Source: an uncultured Pirellulales bacterium
Lineage (GTDB): Bacteria; Planctomycetota; Planctomycetia; Pirellulales; Thermoguttaceae
Assembly: GCA_938015445.1 (NCBI GenBank)
Contig: CALLPE010000001.1
Span: forward strand, 58,288-122,287
DNA length: 64,000 bases
Direction of reading: 5' to 3'
Shown here: positions 17,474-26,580 of the stretch, piece by piece
How positions within the stretch are numbered: the first letter of the stretch is position 1
Layout: the number at the start of each line of letters is the position of its first letter
The notes under the pieces: generated by a model
What the model saw: the letters and a program-made list of their open reading frames with translations, nothing else
The model's database searches: none
Told to the model about the DNA's origin: nothing
Translations under genes and position numbers: made by a program

Positions 17474-18622
17474 CTACGATCCGCGCCCCGTCGCCGGTGG
17501 CCGCTCTCGAAGGGCCTTGTGCAATTCTAGCATGGTCAGTTCGGCGGTGCGCTGCCAAGTGAACTCGGCCGCCCGGCGGCGAACCATGGCGGCCATCTCC
17601 GCGCGATGTTCTTCATCGAGCAGCAACGCACGCCGCAATTGCCTGGCCATCTCCGACCGCTCGCCTGGCTGATAGTAGAAGGCACTTTGCTGAAGCAATT
17701 CCGGTATCGGGCCCACGGCTGTCACTACACTTATGCAACCGTTGCGCATCGCTTCTAACGCCACAACGGACAAGGACTCTACCCGTGTGGTCATCACCAA
17801 CACGCGGCAGTTCTGGTAACACCAGGCCAGTACGCGTTCGGACAAAAATCCCGGCCACACCAGCCGGTCGGCCACGCCCAACTTTTCGGCCAGCCGCTGC
17901 AACGCCCGGCGGTAGCCGCGCATACGGGGATCGACTTCGCCGGCCACAACCAACCTCAGCCTAGGAAACTCATCAGCCAGCATTGCTAGCGCCTCGATGG
18001 CGTCTTCCAATCCCCGATAGCGCCGAATACTGCCGACGCTCAACAGAAATTCTGCTCCGCGCAGGCTGCGCAGCTCGGCCGGCAACTGGTTCTCTGCGAC
18101 CGGTTCCGCGCTGTCAACACCGTGATAAACCAACCCGATCTTCTCAGGGTTGAGGCGCCATCGCTCCACCAGAAACCGGCGCACGAAATCGGAGATTGCG
18201 ATTACGCGGGTAGCTCTCTGGCATGCTCTCCACGTGGCCAGCCAACGCCCCAAATGGCGGAGCGTTTCGCTCCAAGGGTTGCCCGCGAACGGCGCTATAA
18301 GCGGCTCCATGTTCTGCACGGTCACTACGGTCGGCAGGGAGGTCTGTACCAAACGTTGGCTGGGGACGAGTATTACGTCTGCCCCGATGCGGTTCAGTTG
18401 TTGCCGCACCCACGGTCCGACCAGCCACGACTTTCGATCCCACGTGTGCCAATTGGCGTAACTATGCACAGGCTCCAGCTTTGGCAGCGTTGCTGCCGGC
18501 AGCATTACGTGCAGCTCGGATACGGCTGGGTTCTGCCGCAGCAGCGGCAAGACGTTCACAAGGTACTTGCGGTATCCCCAACTCATGCCGCCGTTGGTTA
18601 AACTGACTACCGCCAACTTCAT
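17474..18622 (-). CDS. glycosyltransferase family 4
   Basis: A 382-residue GT4 enzyme. The start is placed at the ATG complementary to 18620-18622, which has AGGTGAG upstream; a GTG three codons earlier is possible. The N-terminal domain has KLAVVSLTNGGMSWGYRKYL, then PSQRLVQTSLPTVVTVQNME. The donor domain has LLSVGSIRRYRGLEDAIEAL (about residues 200-220), RLVVAGEVDPRMRGYRRAL, RLVWPGFLSERVLAWCYQNC and ESLSVVALEAMRNGCISVVT with the EX7E motif. NDP-sugar donors are expected; acceptor and donor are not identifiable. It is followed by the DUF362 gene in the same direction. Confidence 0.9.
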   Translation of the reverse strand: MKLAVVSLTNGGMSWGYRKYLVNVLPLLRQNPAVSELHVMLPAATLPKLEPVHSYANWHTWDRKSWLVGPWVRQQLNRIGADVILVPSQRLVQTSLPTVVTVQNMEPLIAPFAGNPWSETLRHLGRWLATWRACQRATRVIAISDFVRRFLVERWRLNPEKIGLVYHGVDSAEPVAENQLPAELRSLRGAEFLLSVGSIRRYRGLEDAIEALAMLADEFPRLRLVVAGEVDPRMRGYRRALQRLAEKLGVADRLVWPGFLSERVLAWCYQNCRVLVMTTRVESLSVVALEAMRNGCISVVTAVGPIPELLQQSAFYYQPGERSEMARQLRRALLLDEEHRAEMAAMVRRRAAEFTWQRTAELTMLELHKALRERPPATGRGS

Positions 18623-18848
18623 TTCGCTCACCTACGATAGCCGAGCCTTGTTGGGCAACTGAAATTGCATGTAATGATGCCGACAAGCTGCAAAACGCGC
18701 AGGGCAGCGCGATTGAACCGTGAAGAACTGAGCAGAACTTGAAAGACAATCCGCCGCTGATTTATCCGTCCTTTGGCGGAGAGGCTGCCACGCGCAAAGG
18801 ACAATTATAATCCCCGCTGATGATGCGCTAAACCCCCTCAACATTTAG

Positions 18849-19062
18849 TGGAGTTTACCCAGTGTCGATTTGGCCAGGATTTGTCAGTGGCTTTGGATTT
18901 GCGACACTTTACGGTGCGCCGAGCGACTGGTCGAGGTGTTTAAGCTGATAGCCAAAACGCAACGGTGCTATCAACGCTTGCAGTGCCCACCGAAGTACAC
19001 GGAGTCGAACCACTTTCAGCAGTAACACTTATTCGTGGTAGCGCGACACTGGGTAAACTCCA
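18849..19062. mobile_element. 214-bp element bounded by perfect 19-bp inverted repeats (MITE-like)
   Basis: The sequence TGGAGTTTACCCAGTGTCG at 18849-18867 is the exact reverse complement of 19044-19062. The 176 bases between them contain no gene. The pairing stops cleanly at both sides. No convincing target-site duplication touches the ends, although ACATTTA occurs outside both sides (18841-18847 and about 19068-19076). A non-autonomous transposable element or a structured RNA locus are the two readings; no transposase with matching ends is visible in the window. Confidence 0.55.
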
Positions 19063-19098
19063 GCCTTTACATTTACGTCTGGCTGCACTGGCTGCGAT

Positions 19099-20154
19099 TC
19101 AGTTTTGCAATCGGCGGGCTTCGATTTTTTGTTTCGCTGCCTCGGCGGCGGACCGCAGCTCGGCGTCGTCCTCACCGGCGGCCTGCTCCAGGCACGGCAG
19201 CACCGGCTGGGCGTCGGAGCCGATGGCGCCGAGCGCCTCGGCGGCTGCTACCCGTACCCACTTGTGTTTGCTTCGCAGCGCCAGCGCCAGCGCAGGAATC
19301 GCCTGTTTGGCCTGCGGGCCGAGATCACGTAACCTATTGGCAGCGGCCACGCTGGTGTATTCGTCGTCTTGCTTCAGGTCAACCAAAAGCTTTTGTAGTT
19401 CTGGGCTGGCTTCGGTGGCTGCTGCTGCGGCCAGAGCTTCCAAATTGACTAGGTACAATGCCGTCTCGGCGGCTTTGCGCACTGCCGGATCGTGGTCCTC
19501 CTTTTGCAATTTGGCCAACCGCGGTGCGGCACGCGAAGCCGCCGGTCCGATCCGACCCAGCGCAGTAGCCACGCGGCGTCTGGTAAACCGGTCTTCGTGG
19601 TCGAGCAGAGGCAGCATTGCCTCGACCACCGCCGCTGCTTGGGGGCCAATGTTGCCGATGGCCTCCGCCGCGCTCCAACGCACCCAGCGATTTTCGTCGC
19701 TCAAACCCTTGGTCAAGGAACTCAAGGCCGGTTGGGCCTTCGGACCCATTTGGCGCAGGACCATGGCGGCCGCTATGCGCACGTTGGTTTTGTCGGAGCG
19801 AAGCGCTTCGCCCAGCGCCGCTGGGCTATCGCTTGCCGCCACCGCCAGGGCTTGCAAGGCTTGGGGCACGACAACCGGCTGCGCATCAGCCTGCCCGATC
19901 TGGCATAGGGTATCCAACGCCCCCACAAGAGACTCAGAACCTCCGGCGATGATTGCCCGACCGGCGGCCACCCGCTCTTCGAAAACCGCCGCGCTGCGCA
20001 GCTTTTCGACCAAAGCGGGCAAAGAATCCTGTGGCCTATTATGGCGATGTAATATCGGCCGGAAATGCCGTCCCAGCAGCACGGCCCCGGTCAAGGACAA
20101 CAGCAGCAGGGACAACCCACTTAGTGCGATAACCGTCGTGCGAAACCAGGCCAT
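19099..20154 (-). CDS. membrane-anchored HEAT-repeat protein
   Basis: A 351-residue protein with one N-terminal hydrophobic helix (about residues 8-28, a signal anchor) followed by seven or eight HEAT/PBS-lyase-type repeats. Clear repeats include NVRIAAAMVLRQMGPKAQPAL, RWVRWSAAEAIGNIGPQAAA, RFTRRRVATALGRIGPAA and KWVRVAAAEALGAIGSDAQP, each about 35-40 residues. Such solenoids bind other proteins; no enzymatic residues are seen. Planctomycetes encode many such proteins. It is transcribed away from the flavoprotein gene across a 290-bp divergent region. Its 3' end lies 37 bp from the inverted-repeat element. Confidence 0.85.
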   Translation of the reverse strand: MAWFRTTVIALSGLSLLLLSLTGAVLLGRHFRPILHRHNRPQDSLPALVEKLRSAAVFEERVAAGRAIIAGGSESLVGALDTLCQIGQADAQPVVVPQALQALAVAASDSPAALGEALRSDKTNVRIAAAMVLRQMGPKAQPALSSLTKGLSDENRWVRWSAAEAIGNIGPQAAAVVEAMLPLLDHEDRFTRRRVATALGRIGPAASRAAPRLAKLQKEDHDPAVRKAAETALYLVNLEALAAAAATEASPELQKLLVDLKQDDEYTSVAAANRLRDLGPQAKQAIPALALALRSKHKWVRVAAAEALGAIGSDAQPVLPCLEQAAGEDDAELRSAAEAAKQKIEARRLQN

Positions 20155-20278
20155 GCTGTGGCGACGACGCCGCGATACAAGAGTAGACTACGATAATCCA
20201 CAAACAAGCAGTACCCTGCGCCGGCGATCAGTGTAGCTCGCACAGCGACAGTTGCAATAAAAAACCACGGGCGCTGTA

Positions 20279-20301
20279 CAGACAGATTCCGATTCTGTCT
20301 G
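20279..20301. promoter_or_regulatory. 8-bp perfect hairpin/palindrome in a divergent promoter region
   Basis: CAGACAGA (20279-20286) and TCTGTCTG (20294-20301) are perfect reverse complements around a 7-base loop. The site is about 125 bp from the HEAT-gene start and 145 bp from the flavoprotein start. No T-run follows, so it is more like an operator than a terminator. Function is inference. Confidence 0.4.
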
Positions 20302-20444
20302 AAAGATTCCAGTCCCATCCGAAAAGTGTAACATATTGGTTCTTGTGCTACAAAAAGGACTTTATCGCCCAGACGATTTGTTCGCCTGACGTGCAACAAC
20401 ACGGTTGCTTTTGTAAAGAAACAATCGATTGGGGGAGCAATACT

Positions 20445-21020
20445 ATGAAGGCACTGGGAATATCGGGCAGTCCGCGACCCGGCGGAAACACTGACATCCT
20501 GGTTCAAACCGCCCTGGAAGTGCTGGCCGCTGAAGGCATTGCTACCGAGTTCCTTTCGCTGGCCGACCGGCCGATCAAACCTTGCATCGCTTGTATGGGC
20601 TGCGCCAAAGCGGAGACCGCACGCTGCGTGCAGGAAGACCCGGCCTTCGAGGGAATAATCGACAAGTTCCTCGAAGCCGAAGGAATAATCATCGGCTCGC
20701 CGGTGTATTTCGGCTCCGCCACTCCGCAGACGATGGCCCTGTTGGGCCGCGTGGGCTATGTGGCCCGGCATCACCACAACTTTCTGCGCCGCAAAGTCGG
20801 GGCAGCGATCGTGGTAGCTCGACGGGCCGGACACAACTTCACCTTCGCCCAATTGAATTTCTTTTTCCTGATCAGCGAGATGATCGTGCCCGGCTCGACC
20901 TACTGGAACATCGCTTTCGGCCGCGAAAAAGGCGCCGTGGCTAACGACGCCGAAGGACTGCGAACCGTCAAGACTCTTGCCGAAAACATGGCATGGCTGC
21001 TTAAGAAACTGCACGCGTGA
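20445..21020 (+). CDS. iron-sulfur flavoprotein-like NAD(P)H-dependent FMN reductase
   Basis: A 191-residue flavodoxin-fold protein. The FMN phosphate loop GSPRPGGNT is at residues 8-16, and the second FMN contact is IIGSPVYFGSATPQTMALLG (about 84-103). Between them lies CIACMGCAKAETARC (Cys47, 50, 53 and 61), a CX2CX2CX7C motif like the compact [4Fe-4S] motif of archaeal and bacterial iron-sulfur flavoproteins. It may therefore carry FMN plus a cluster and act in electron transfer or reduction of small oxidants. The start is supported by GGGGGAG 9 bases upstream; an upstream ATG at 20343 is less likely. No redox partner gene is adjacent. Confidence 0.85.
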   Translation: MKALGISGSPRPGGNTDILVQTALEVLAAEGIATEFLSLADRPIKPCIACMGCAKAETARCVQEDPAFEGIIDKFLEAEGIIIGSPVYFGSATPQTMALLGRVGYVARHHHNFLRRKVGAAIVVARRAGHNFTFAQLNFFFLISEMIVPGSTYWNIAFGREKGAVANDAEGLRTVKTLAENMAWLLKKLHA

Positions 21021-21287
21021 ACGCAGCCCACTTTGTTGTGGGAAGGCCACGGCTGGCTTGCCCATCGGGGCGTTCAGTAGCCGGTGGTGAGCTGTAAGGC
21101 AAGTCGTAACAGCACTGCCGGCCGGGTAGCACAGCCAGTGGCTGCGCACGATAGCGCGTTTAAAGATTTGCACACTCTTGCAAGCGCCGTCGGTGAGGTC
21201 ATAATGTTGACATGTCTAGCGTTGCACGTCGGACTTCGTAGCGGTTGTTGCAAAAATCATTGTCCTTCCTACCCGGAGTAACAGACC

Positions 21288-22592
21288 ATGCACAAGCACA
21301 CCTCACGACGCGACTTTCTGAAAACCTCGGCCACGGCGGTCGGTGGATTCACCCTGGCAAGCCAGTTGAACATCGCGCGGACGGCCCACGCAGCAGGCAG
21401 CGATGTGCTGCGCGTGGCGTTGATCGGCGCGGGCGGCCGCGGAACCGGCGCTGCCGCGGACTGCTTGGAGGCCGATCCAGGAACAAGGCTGGTGGCCATT
21501 GCCGACGCCTTCGAGAATCGTGCCCGCGGCGCGGCAAAGAACCTGCGACAGCGCTTTGCTGACCGTGCCAACGTGCCCGACGAGCGCGTGTTCCACGGCC
21601 TGGACTCGTTCCAAAAGGCGATCGACGCCGGCGTGGACTTGGTGGTCACCGCCACTCCGCCGGGCTTCCGGCCGATGATCTACATGGCCGCTATCAAAGC
21701 TGGCAAACACGTGTTTATGGAGAAGCCTTGCTGTGTCGACGCTCCCGGCTACCGCATCCTCATGGAAGCCAATAAGCTGGCCGATGAGAAGGGTTTGAAG
21801 GTGGGCGTGGGCTTTCAGCGCCGCCATACTCCCAGCTATATCGAAACTATCAAGCGCATCCACGATGGGGCCATCGGCAAGGTGTTGTACTTGCGGGCGT
21901 ACTGGAACGGGTCGGGCATTTGGAATCGTGCCCGCGAGCCGGGCATGACCGAGATGCAATATCAGGTTCACAACTGGTATCACTTCTGCTGGCTCAGTGG
22001 CGACAACATCTGCGAGCAGCACATCCACAATATCGACATCTGCAATTGGGTGATGAAGGACGATCATCCTGTCGAGGCCAACGGCATGGGCGGATGCCTG
22101 CGGCGCTATGTGGGCAATGCCAAAGGGACGGGCCAAATCTTCGACATACACTTCGTGGAGTTCGTCTATAAAGACGGCACCCGTATGTACAGCCAGTGCC
22201 GCCACATGGCCGGCTGCTGGAGCAACGTCAGCGAGGCCGCCCACGGCACCGACGGCGACTCGAACTGCAACGGTTCGATCAGCGGCAAGAACCAATGGCG
22301 TTTCGCGGGCAAGAACGTCAACGCTATGGTGCAGGAGCACGCCGATCTGATTCAGGCCATCCGCAAAGGACTAAAGTACAACGAAGGGTGGCACGGGGCC
22401 AACAGCAGCATGACGGCGGTGCTGGGTCGCATGGCCACTTACTCCGGCGTGGTGGTCAAGTGGGACGACGCTGTGGCCAAAGGCCCCACCGAGTTTCCCA
22501 AGGTCCTGTCTTGGGACGCTCCGGCCCCGGTTACCCGCGATCAAGAAGGCAATTACCCCATCCCAGTGCCCGGACTGTACAAACCTTATTGA
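21288..22592 (+). CDS. Tat-exported Gfo/Idh/MocA-family oxidoreductase
   Basis: A 434-residue oxidoreductase with a twin-arginine signal (SRRDFLKTSATAVGGFTLA, residues 5-23). The Rossmann motif RVALIGAGGRGTGA (about 43-56) is typical of the planctomycete exported subgroup. EKPCCVDAPGYR marks the conserved Lys-Pro of the family, and the C-terminal sheet domain follows with GVGFQRRHTPSY and DNICEQHIHNIDICNW holding catalytic-site histidines. These proteins bind NAD(P) tightly and are presumed to act on sugars or sugar derivatives in the periplasm. Large families of them occur in planctomycetes and their substrates are mostly unknown. The gene is monocistronic as far as can be seen. Confidence 0.92.
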   Translation: MHKHTSRRDFLKTSATAVGGFTLASQLNIARTAHAAGSDVLRVALIGAGGRGTGAAADCLEADPGTRLVAIADAFENRARGAAKNLRQRFADRANVPDERVFHGLDSFQKAIDAGVDLVVTATPPGFRPMIYMAAIKAGKHVFMEKPCCVDAPGYRILMEANKLADEKGLKVGVGFQRRHTPSYIETIKRIHDGAIGKVLYLRAYWNGSGIWNRAREPGMTEMQYQVHNWYHFCWLSGDNICEQHIHNIDICNWVMKDDHPVEANGMGGCLRRYVGNAKGTGQIFDIHFVEFVYKDGTRMYSQCRHMAGCWSNVSEAAHGTDGDSNCNGSISGKNQWRFAGKNVNAMVQEHADLIQAIRKGLKYNEGWHGANSSMTAVLGRMATYSGVVVKWDDAVAKGPTEFPKVLSWDAPAPVTRDQEGNYPIPVPGLYKPY

Positions 22593-22929
22593 TGCGCCCC
22601 AGGCCCCGTCGGCGAGCGGATGACAGTGCCGGCGCTTCAGGCAAGGCTGGTGTAGGGGTGAGTCTTCTGCCCAGAAAACCGCTCTGCCCAGCAAACCGCA
22701 CGGCTGGGCAAGCTGGCCGCCTCAACGAGTCTGTCGGGTAGTTGGCGCGGCTGGGCAAGCTAGCGGTATCATTTGGGCGAAGGGGTTCTTCTGCGCCAAA
22801 ACAAAACGGGCTGCCTCGGCGGCAATTCGCACCGAGGCAGCCCAGCAGCCTCAACAGACGGCCCTAACCTACTTTCAGGTTAGCAAAACCCAAATGGCGT
22901 TGGGTAAAAAAAGTATTTAGCAATCAGAT
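22593..22929. other. convergent intergenic region with hairpins
   Basis: This space between two convergent genes holds the terminator described at 22798 and two further small hairpins: CTAACCT/AGGTTAG (22864-22883) and ACCCAA/TTGGGT (22888-22905). No gene is supported. Confidence 0.55.
22798..22843 (-). terminator. rho-independent terminator of the DUF1559 gene
   Basis: A perfect 12-bp stem (GGGCTGCCTCGG at 22808-22819 with its complement at 22832-22843) encloses a 12-base loop. Read on the minus strand, the stem is followed by GTTTTGTTTTG, a T-rich tract. It lies 87 bp beyond the stop of the minus-strand DUF1559 gene. Confidence 0.8.
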
Positions 22930-24117
22930 TTAGTCGGTCAGGGTTCCCTTGGGGATCGGCACGCCTTCAGCGCGGGTCAGCAGTGCCCGCATGGCCAGCG
23001 GGTGGATCTCCTGCTGGAGGAAGCGCACCGAACCATCGGCGAACAACGCATTGCACCCGCCCGGATGGAACGAGAACGGTTCGTCGTTCAAACCGCAGTT
23101 GTTGATTGTCCATAGGCAGTCGGAAGGACCACCCTGCGGCGTTGCGTTGTTGTTGATGAACCGTTTGTATGGGTTATTAGCATCACCAACCGCGTTCTTC
23201 GGCCCCGACACGCCACTGCCGGTGGCATCCATGCAGGCCCAGCGGTGTACGGTGCGGCAACCAGGTTGCCCGTTGTCGCATACAGTTACATCGCACTCGC
23301 CCCCGGGCAAAGTACCGCTGGTGCATGCCGGGTCGGGATACTTCGAGCGCGACCGGCCTTGCAACGGGTCGGCGTTGGCGTGGTTCCGGCCGACGTCCTC
23401 GATAATCATGATGGTGTTACTGGTGCCATCGGCAATGGCCGAGATTGTGGCGCTGGGCAAGCACAAAGCGCCATCGGTTCGCATCGCTTTGTTCCGCTTG
23501 CCAGTAACCGGGTCGATGTCGGTGTAAACCGTTACAAAGTAGTCGGCCTTCCCGAACCCATTTGGGTCTTTGACGGCCAAGAACGGGTCCCCCGGGCACA
23601 GAAATACCGGGATTTCCTGCTGTGCCGGTCCGTTCTTGGTAGTGTAATCAGCGTTGGGTTCCTCGCGGTACGACTTGGTCAAGTCGATGGTCTTGTAAAG
23701 CGTTCCTTGTTCGAGGTAGGGAAGAATCTGAGTGAATGTGGAATGAGGAACCTCGTCGGGGAACATACGTCCGGTCTTGCCGCCGGGGCTTCCTACCTCT
23801 TCCCATAAGCTGTCGGCGAAGACTGTCGGTGCTTCCTTCGGGTTATTCGGATAGCCTTCAGGGTAGTATGTGCCTTCGCCGCCATGGGGCATCTTCCGGA
23901 AGCTAGCCTCGAAGTCCAGCACCGCCAGACCGATCTGGCGCATGTTGTTCGAACAGGTCGTCCGGCGCGCCTGTTCCCGCACCGCCTGCACGGCTGGTAA
24001 CAAAATAGCAATCAAGATGGCGATGATCACCATCACCACCAACAGCTCGACCAGCGTAACGCCGCGCCGAGCTTTGGCCGAAGCCACTCGCACACCCCCT
24101 TTGGTAGTACGTCGCAT
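22930..24117 (-). CDS. DUF1559 prepilin-like protein (H-x9-DG)
   Basis: A 395-residue planctomycete protein. The start at 24117 has AGGAG seven bases upstream; the longer frame from 24147 is not needed. Residues about 18-52 form a type IV prepilin-like leader ([20 protein letters not shown]) with the cleavage site before the hydrophobic helix and Glu at position +5. The DUF1559 domain follows, with [20 protein letters not shown], and the C-terminal hallmark H-x9-DG appears as [13 protein letters not shown] near residue 365. Cysteine pairs in the middle probably form disulfides. Such proteins are thought to be pseudopilins exported by a type II-like system; their role is unknown. The terminator lies downstream. 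Confidence 0.93.
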   Translation of the reverse strand: MRRTTKGGVRVASAKARRGVTLVELLVVMVIIAILIAILLPAVQAVREQARRTTCSNNMRQIGLAVLDFEASFRKMPHGGEGTYYPEGYPNNPKEAPTVFADSLWEEVGSPGGKTGRMFPDEVPHSTFTQILPYLEQGTLYKTIDLTKSYREEPNADYTTKNGPAQQEIPVFLCPGDPFLAVKDPNGFGKADYFVTVYTDIDPVTGKRNKAMRTDGALCLPSATISAIADGTSNTIMIIEDVGRNHANADPLQGRSRSKYPDPACTSGTLPGGECDVTVCDNGQPGCRTVHRWACMDATGSGVSGPKNAVGDANNPYKRFINNNATPQGGPSDCLWTINNCGLNDEPFSFHPGGCNALFADGSVRFLQQEIHPLAMRALLTRAEGVPIPKGTLTD

Positions 24118-24409
24118 CACGTAACTCCTGCTACACGGACCAAACAACTTTTGCTGCGGCTCACCACGTCCGCAGCATTCGCCGGAAGATTATCCACAAG
24201 CGTGTTAGGCGCGTTTGAGCACGCGGAGAGTTTTCCTATAAAGCGGCGCTAGCATAATGTTTTCCGCAACCGGCCTCCGCTGCCGCCCAATTCCTAACGT
24301 CCCTGGCCATCGCAGATTGAAGCTGCTTGTTAAACCAGAAAAGCTGCGCAAGCGCTCCCCGATGGCCGCGAAGTTCACTCCGCCTTGCTAGCTGCTGGGG
24401 ATCGGTCTG

Positions 24410-26335
24410 TTAGCGATTGGCCGTGGAGGGTTTGTCGGCTTGTTTGTCGGAGGGCGGATAAGCACAAAACAGCGACCAGCCGATCCACCCGCCGCCTGTC
24501 TCGGTGCGCGTCTGGCTTCCCCGGACCTCGCGGAGCTTTACCGGAAAGGTGTTGCCGAAAGAGATTTCGCGGATACCGGCCAGGCTCATGGCGGCATCGA
24601 CCACGTCGAACGCCGGGCGCTGGTCGTCTTTGGCGATGTCCGGAGCGTAGTTGAACAGTCCCAGAATTTCGGTCCGGCCGCCAGCTTCGGTACGGAATCG
24701 CACGCCGCGCCCCTCGTGCTTGACTCCCAAGGCCCACAGTTGCCCGCCGTGGTTTTGCACCAACCCCACGTCGCTGTTTCCCTCGGGGTTGAGTTGCCGT
24801 GCCCACAGCCGTTGGCCGGAAGATCGCAGTTCGATGTGGCAAGGGCAGTCGGTCACGAAGATATCGCCGCTGCCGGTTCCCAGCACTCGCAGGTCGCAGC
24901 TTTCCACGACCAAGGTATTCTTGGTCGAGCGGTTCTCGACCACTGGCGGCCGTCCGCCGAAGGCTTGCAAATGCATGAACTTGACTACGGGGGCGGAACG
25001 GTCGTCGACGATAAAGCGACCTTGGGGGCCGCCGATCACCCGGCCAAAACCCAATCCGATGACCATCCGCACGCTGCCGTGGATGCGCACTTCGCCGTCG
25101 AGGGAGTACCAGTTGGGATCGCCGCCGCCGATGCCACGCAGATAGACCACTGTCTTGCCGGCTTTGGCAGCGGCGTCCACGGCCGCCTGGATGGCGGCAG
25201 TGTCGTCGCGGTTGTCGCCGTAGTTGGCCCCGAAATCGTTGGCGCAGACCCAATTGTCCGGGTTGGTTTCCCAGGGGGCGTGAGGTTCTGGCTTGATCGG
25301 CAGCTTCAACGACTGGCTAGGCGAATCGTCGAACAGCCTCTTGGGAGGCGGAGAGGCATATTCCTCCAAGCGGTCCCCCGGCACGCCCTTGCCCGCCTTG
25401 TCCTGCACCACCTGTTTGAAGCCGGTGGCGGTGACATCCCTGGCATAAAGCACGCTGGTGTTGGCGATGGCGGGCTGTTGCGGGTCGCTGCCGGTGAAGC
25501 GCCCCCGGACCAACGCCACCACCCCACCCCACCACGTCCAGTCGTTGGGGTATTCGTTGCGCAGTGCCACCGGCGAGTTTTCCACGGTCAGCTCTTCGAT
25601 TCCCGCCGCAGTGGCATTTACGTATACGCCCTGCTGCCGGGCGTTGCGGACCGTCACGCGCGAGAGGGTCTGCCCCCAGCTCCAGGCGCAGCGCACGCCG
25701 GTGTCGAAAGAGCCATCTACCACTGCGTCTTGGATTAGGTTGGGCCCGTTTTGACCCAAAAACCCGGAGTTTATCCCCACTGCCCCGTTGCCGCGGATGC
25801 GCACGTTCTTCAGCGCGCTGCTGTTGTTGCCGTACCAGCGCACCGCGTCGGCATGAGGGTTGTCGCCGACGTCCAGCGTCAGGTTGCGGAAATTGCGCAT
25901 GAAGAAGTCGGCCGAAGTGGCCTTTGTGTCGCTGGGATGGGTGCGCAGCAGGGCGGTGACTTCCTTCGGCGCGCCGTCGGCCAGGCGGATGACCACTCCG
26001 TCGCGCGATTGCCCGTACACCCACGGCCCAACCCCGCAACTTACTACAAGCGTCTTGGTCACCCGGTACGTGCCGTTGGGGATGTAGAGAATCTTGGTGC
26101 TGCCGCCGCGCTGCCTGGCGCAACTGGCCTGGAGCGCGGCTTGAAGTGCGGCGGTGTCGTCGGCCTTTCCGTCGCCCACTGCGCCGAAATCGCGCCGCAG
26201 GTCTAAGACAGACGGGTCTTTGGGGAATAGTATCTGCCTGTCGCCGGGCGAACTGTCTGCGCAGTGGCCATGGGAACAAATGCCTATCAAACCCGCCAAT
26301 AAAGCACGCAAGGCGAACCAGCGCATCGGTTTCAT
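24410..26335 (-). CDS. secreted protein with two pectate-lyase-3 (right-handed beta-helix) domains
   Basis: A 641-residue secreted protein with a signal peptide (about residues 1-26). Two copies of the pectate-lyase-3 opening motif are present: RRDFGAVGDGKADDTAALQA near residue 48 and NDFGANYGDNRDDTAAIQA near residue 366. Each is followed by a parallel beta-helix with stacked short repeats. Related proteins include GH28/GH55-type polysaccharide hydrolases and phage tailspikes, but clear catalytic acids could not be assigned. The gene is the last of a minus-strand run with an acetylesterase-like gene and a large secreted protein, suggesting breakdown of an acetylated polysaccharide. A 49-bp tandem duplication lies just before its start. 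Confidence 0.85.
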   Translation of the reverse strand: MKPMRWFALRALLAGLIGICSHGHCADSSPGDRQILFPKDPSVLDLRRDFGAVGDGKADDTAALQAALQASCARQRGGSTKILYIPNGTYRVTKTLVVSCGVGPWVYGQSRDGVVIRLADGAPKEVTALLRTHPSDTKATSADFFMRNFRNLTLDVGDNPHADAVRWYGNNSSALKNVRIRGNGAVGINSGFLGQNGPNLIQDAVVDGSFDTGVRCAWSWGQTLSRVTVRNARQQGVYVNATAAGIEELTVENSPVALRNEYPNDWTWWGGVVALVRGRFTGSDPQQPAIANTSVLYARDVTATGFKQVVQDKAGKGVPGDRLEEYASPPPKRLFDDSPSQSLKLPIKPEPHAPWETNPDNWVCANDFGANYGDNRDDTAAIQAAVDAAAKAGKTVVYLRGIGGGDPNWYSLDGEVRIHGSVRMVIGLGFGRVIGGPQGRFIVDDRSAPVVKFMHLQAFGGRPPVVENRSTKNTLVVESCDLRVLGTGSGDIFVTDCPCHIELRSSGQRLWARQLNPEGNSDVGLVQNHGGQLWALGVKHEGRGVRFRTEAGGRTEILGLFNYAPDIAKDDQRPAFDVVDAAMSLAGIREISFGNTFPVKLREVRGSQTRTETGGGWIGWSLFCAYPPSDKQADKPSTANR

Positions 26336-26374
26336 GGTTGCCAGCCTTTCTAGTTGGCCCTGACGTTTTTATTT

Positions 26375-26484
26375 ATTAGCACCACGCCCCAGCCAGCTCG
26401 CCGGGTTCGGCACAACAATCATGATTAGCACCATACCCCAGTGAGATCGGCGGGTTCAGCACAACAATCATGACAACAATCATG
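26375..26484. repeat. tandem duplication, 49-bp unit plus a 12-bp partial copy
   Basis: Units at 26375-26423 and 26424-26472 are adjacent, each starting ATTAGCACCA and ending CACAACAATCATG or CAGCACAACAATCATG with a handful of differences in between. A further ACAACAATCATG follows at 26473-26484. The array lies 39 bp upstream of the beta-helix gene start. Confidence 0.85.
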
Positions 26485-26580
26485 ACCCCTTGCCTATTGG
26501 GTAGCGACGCACACAGCCGCAAGCGATACTGCGCCTGTCCGGCGACCCGGCGCAAGAATGTGCCATGTTGCCCCGGCCCA

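Noticed and set aside
18965..20236. 423-codon open frame on the plus strand
   Set aside because: Antisense to the HEAT-repeat gene, Ser/Ala/Arg-rich and without recognisable motifs.
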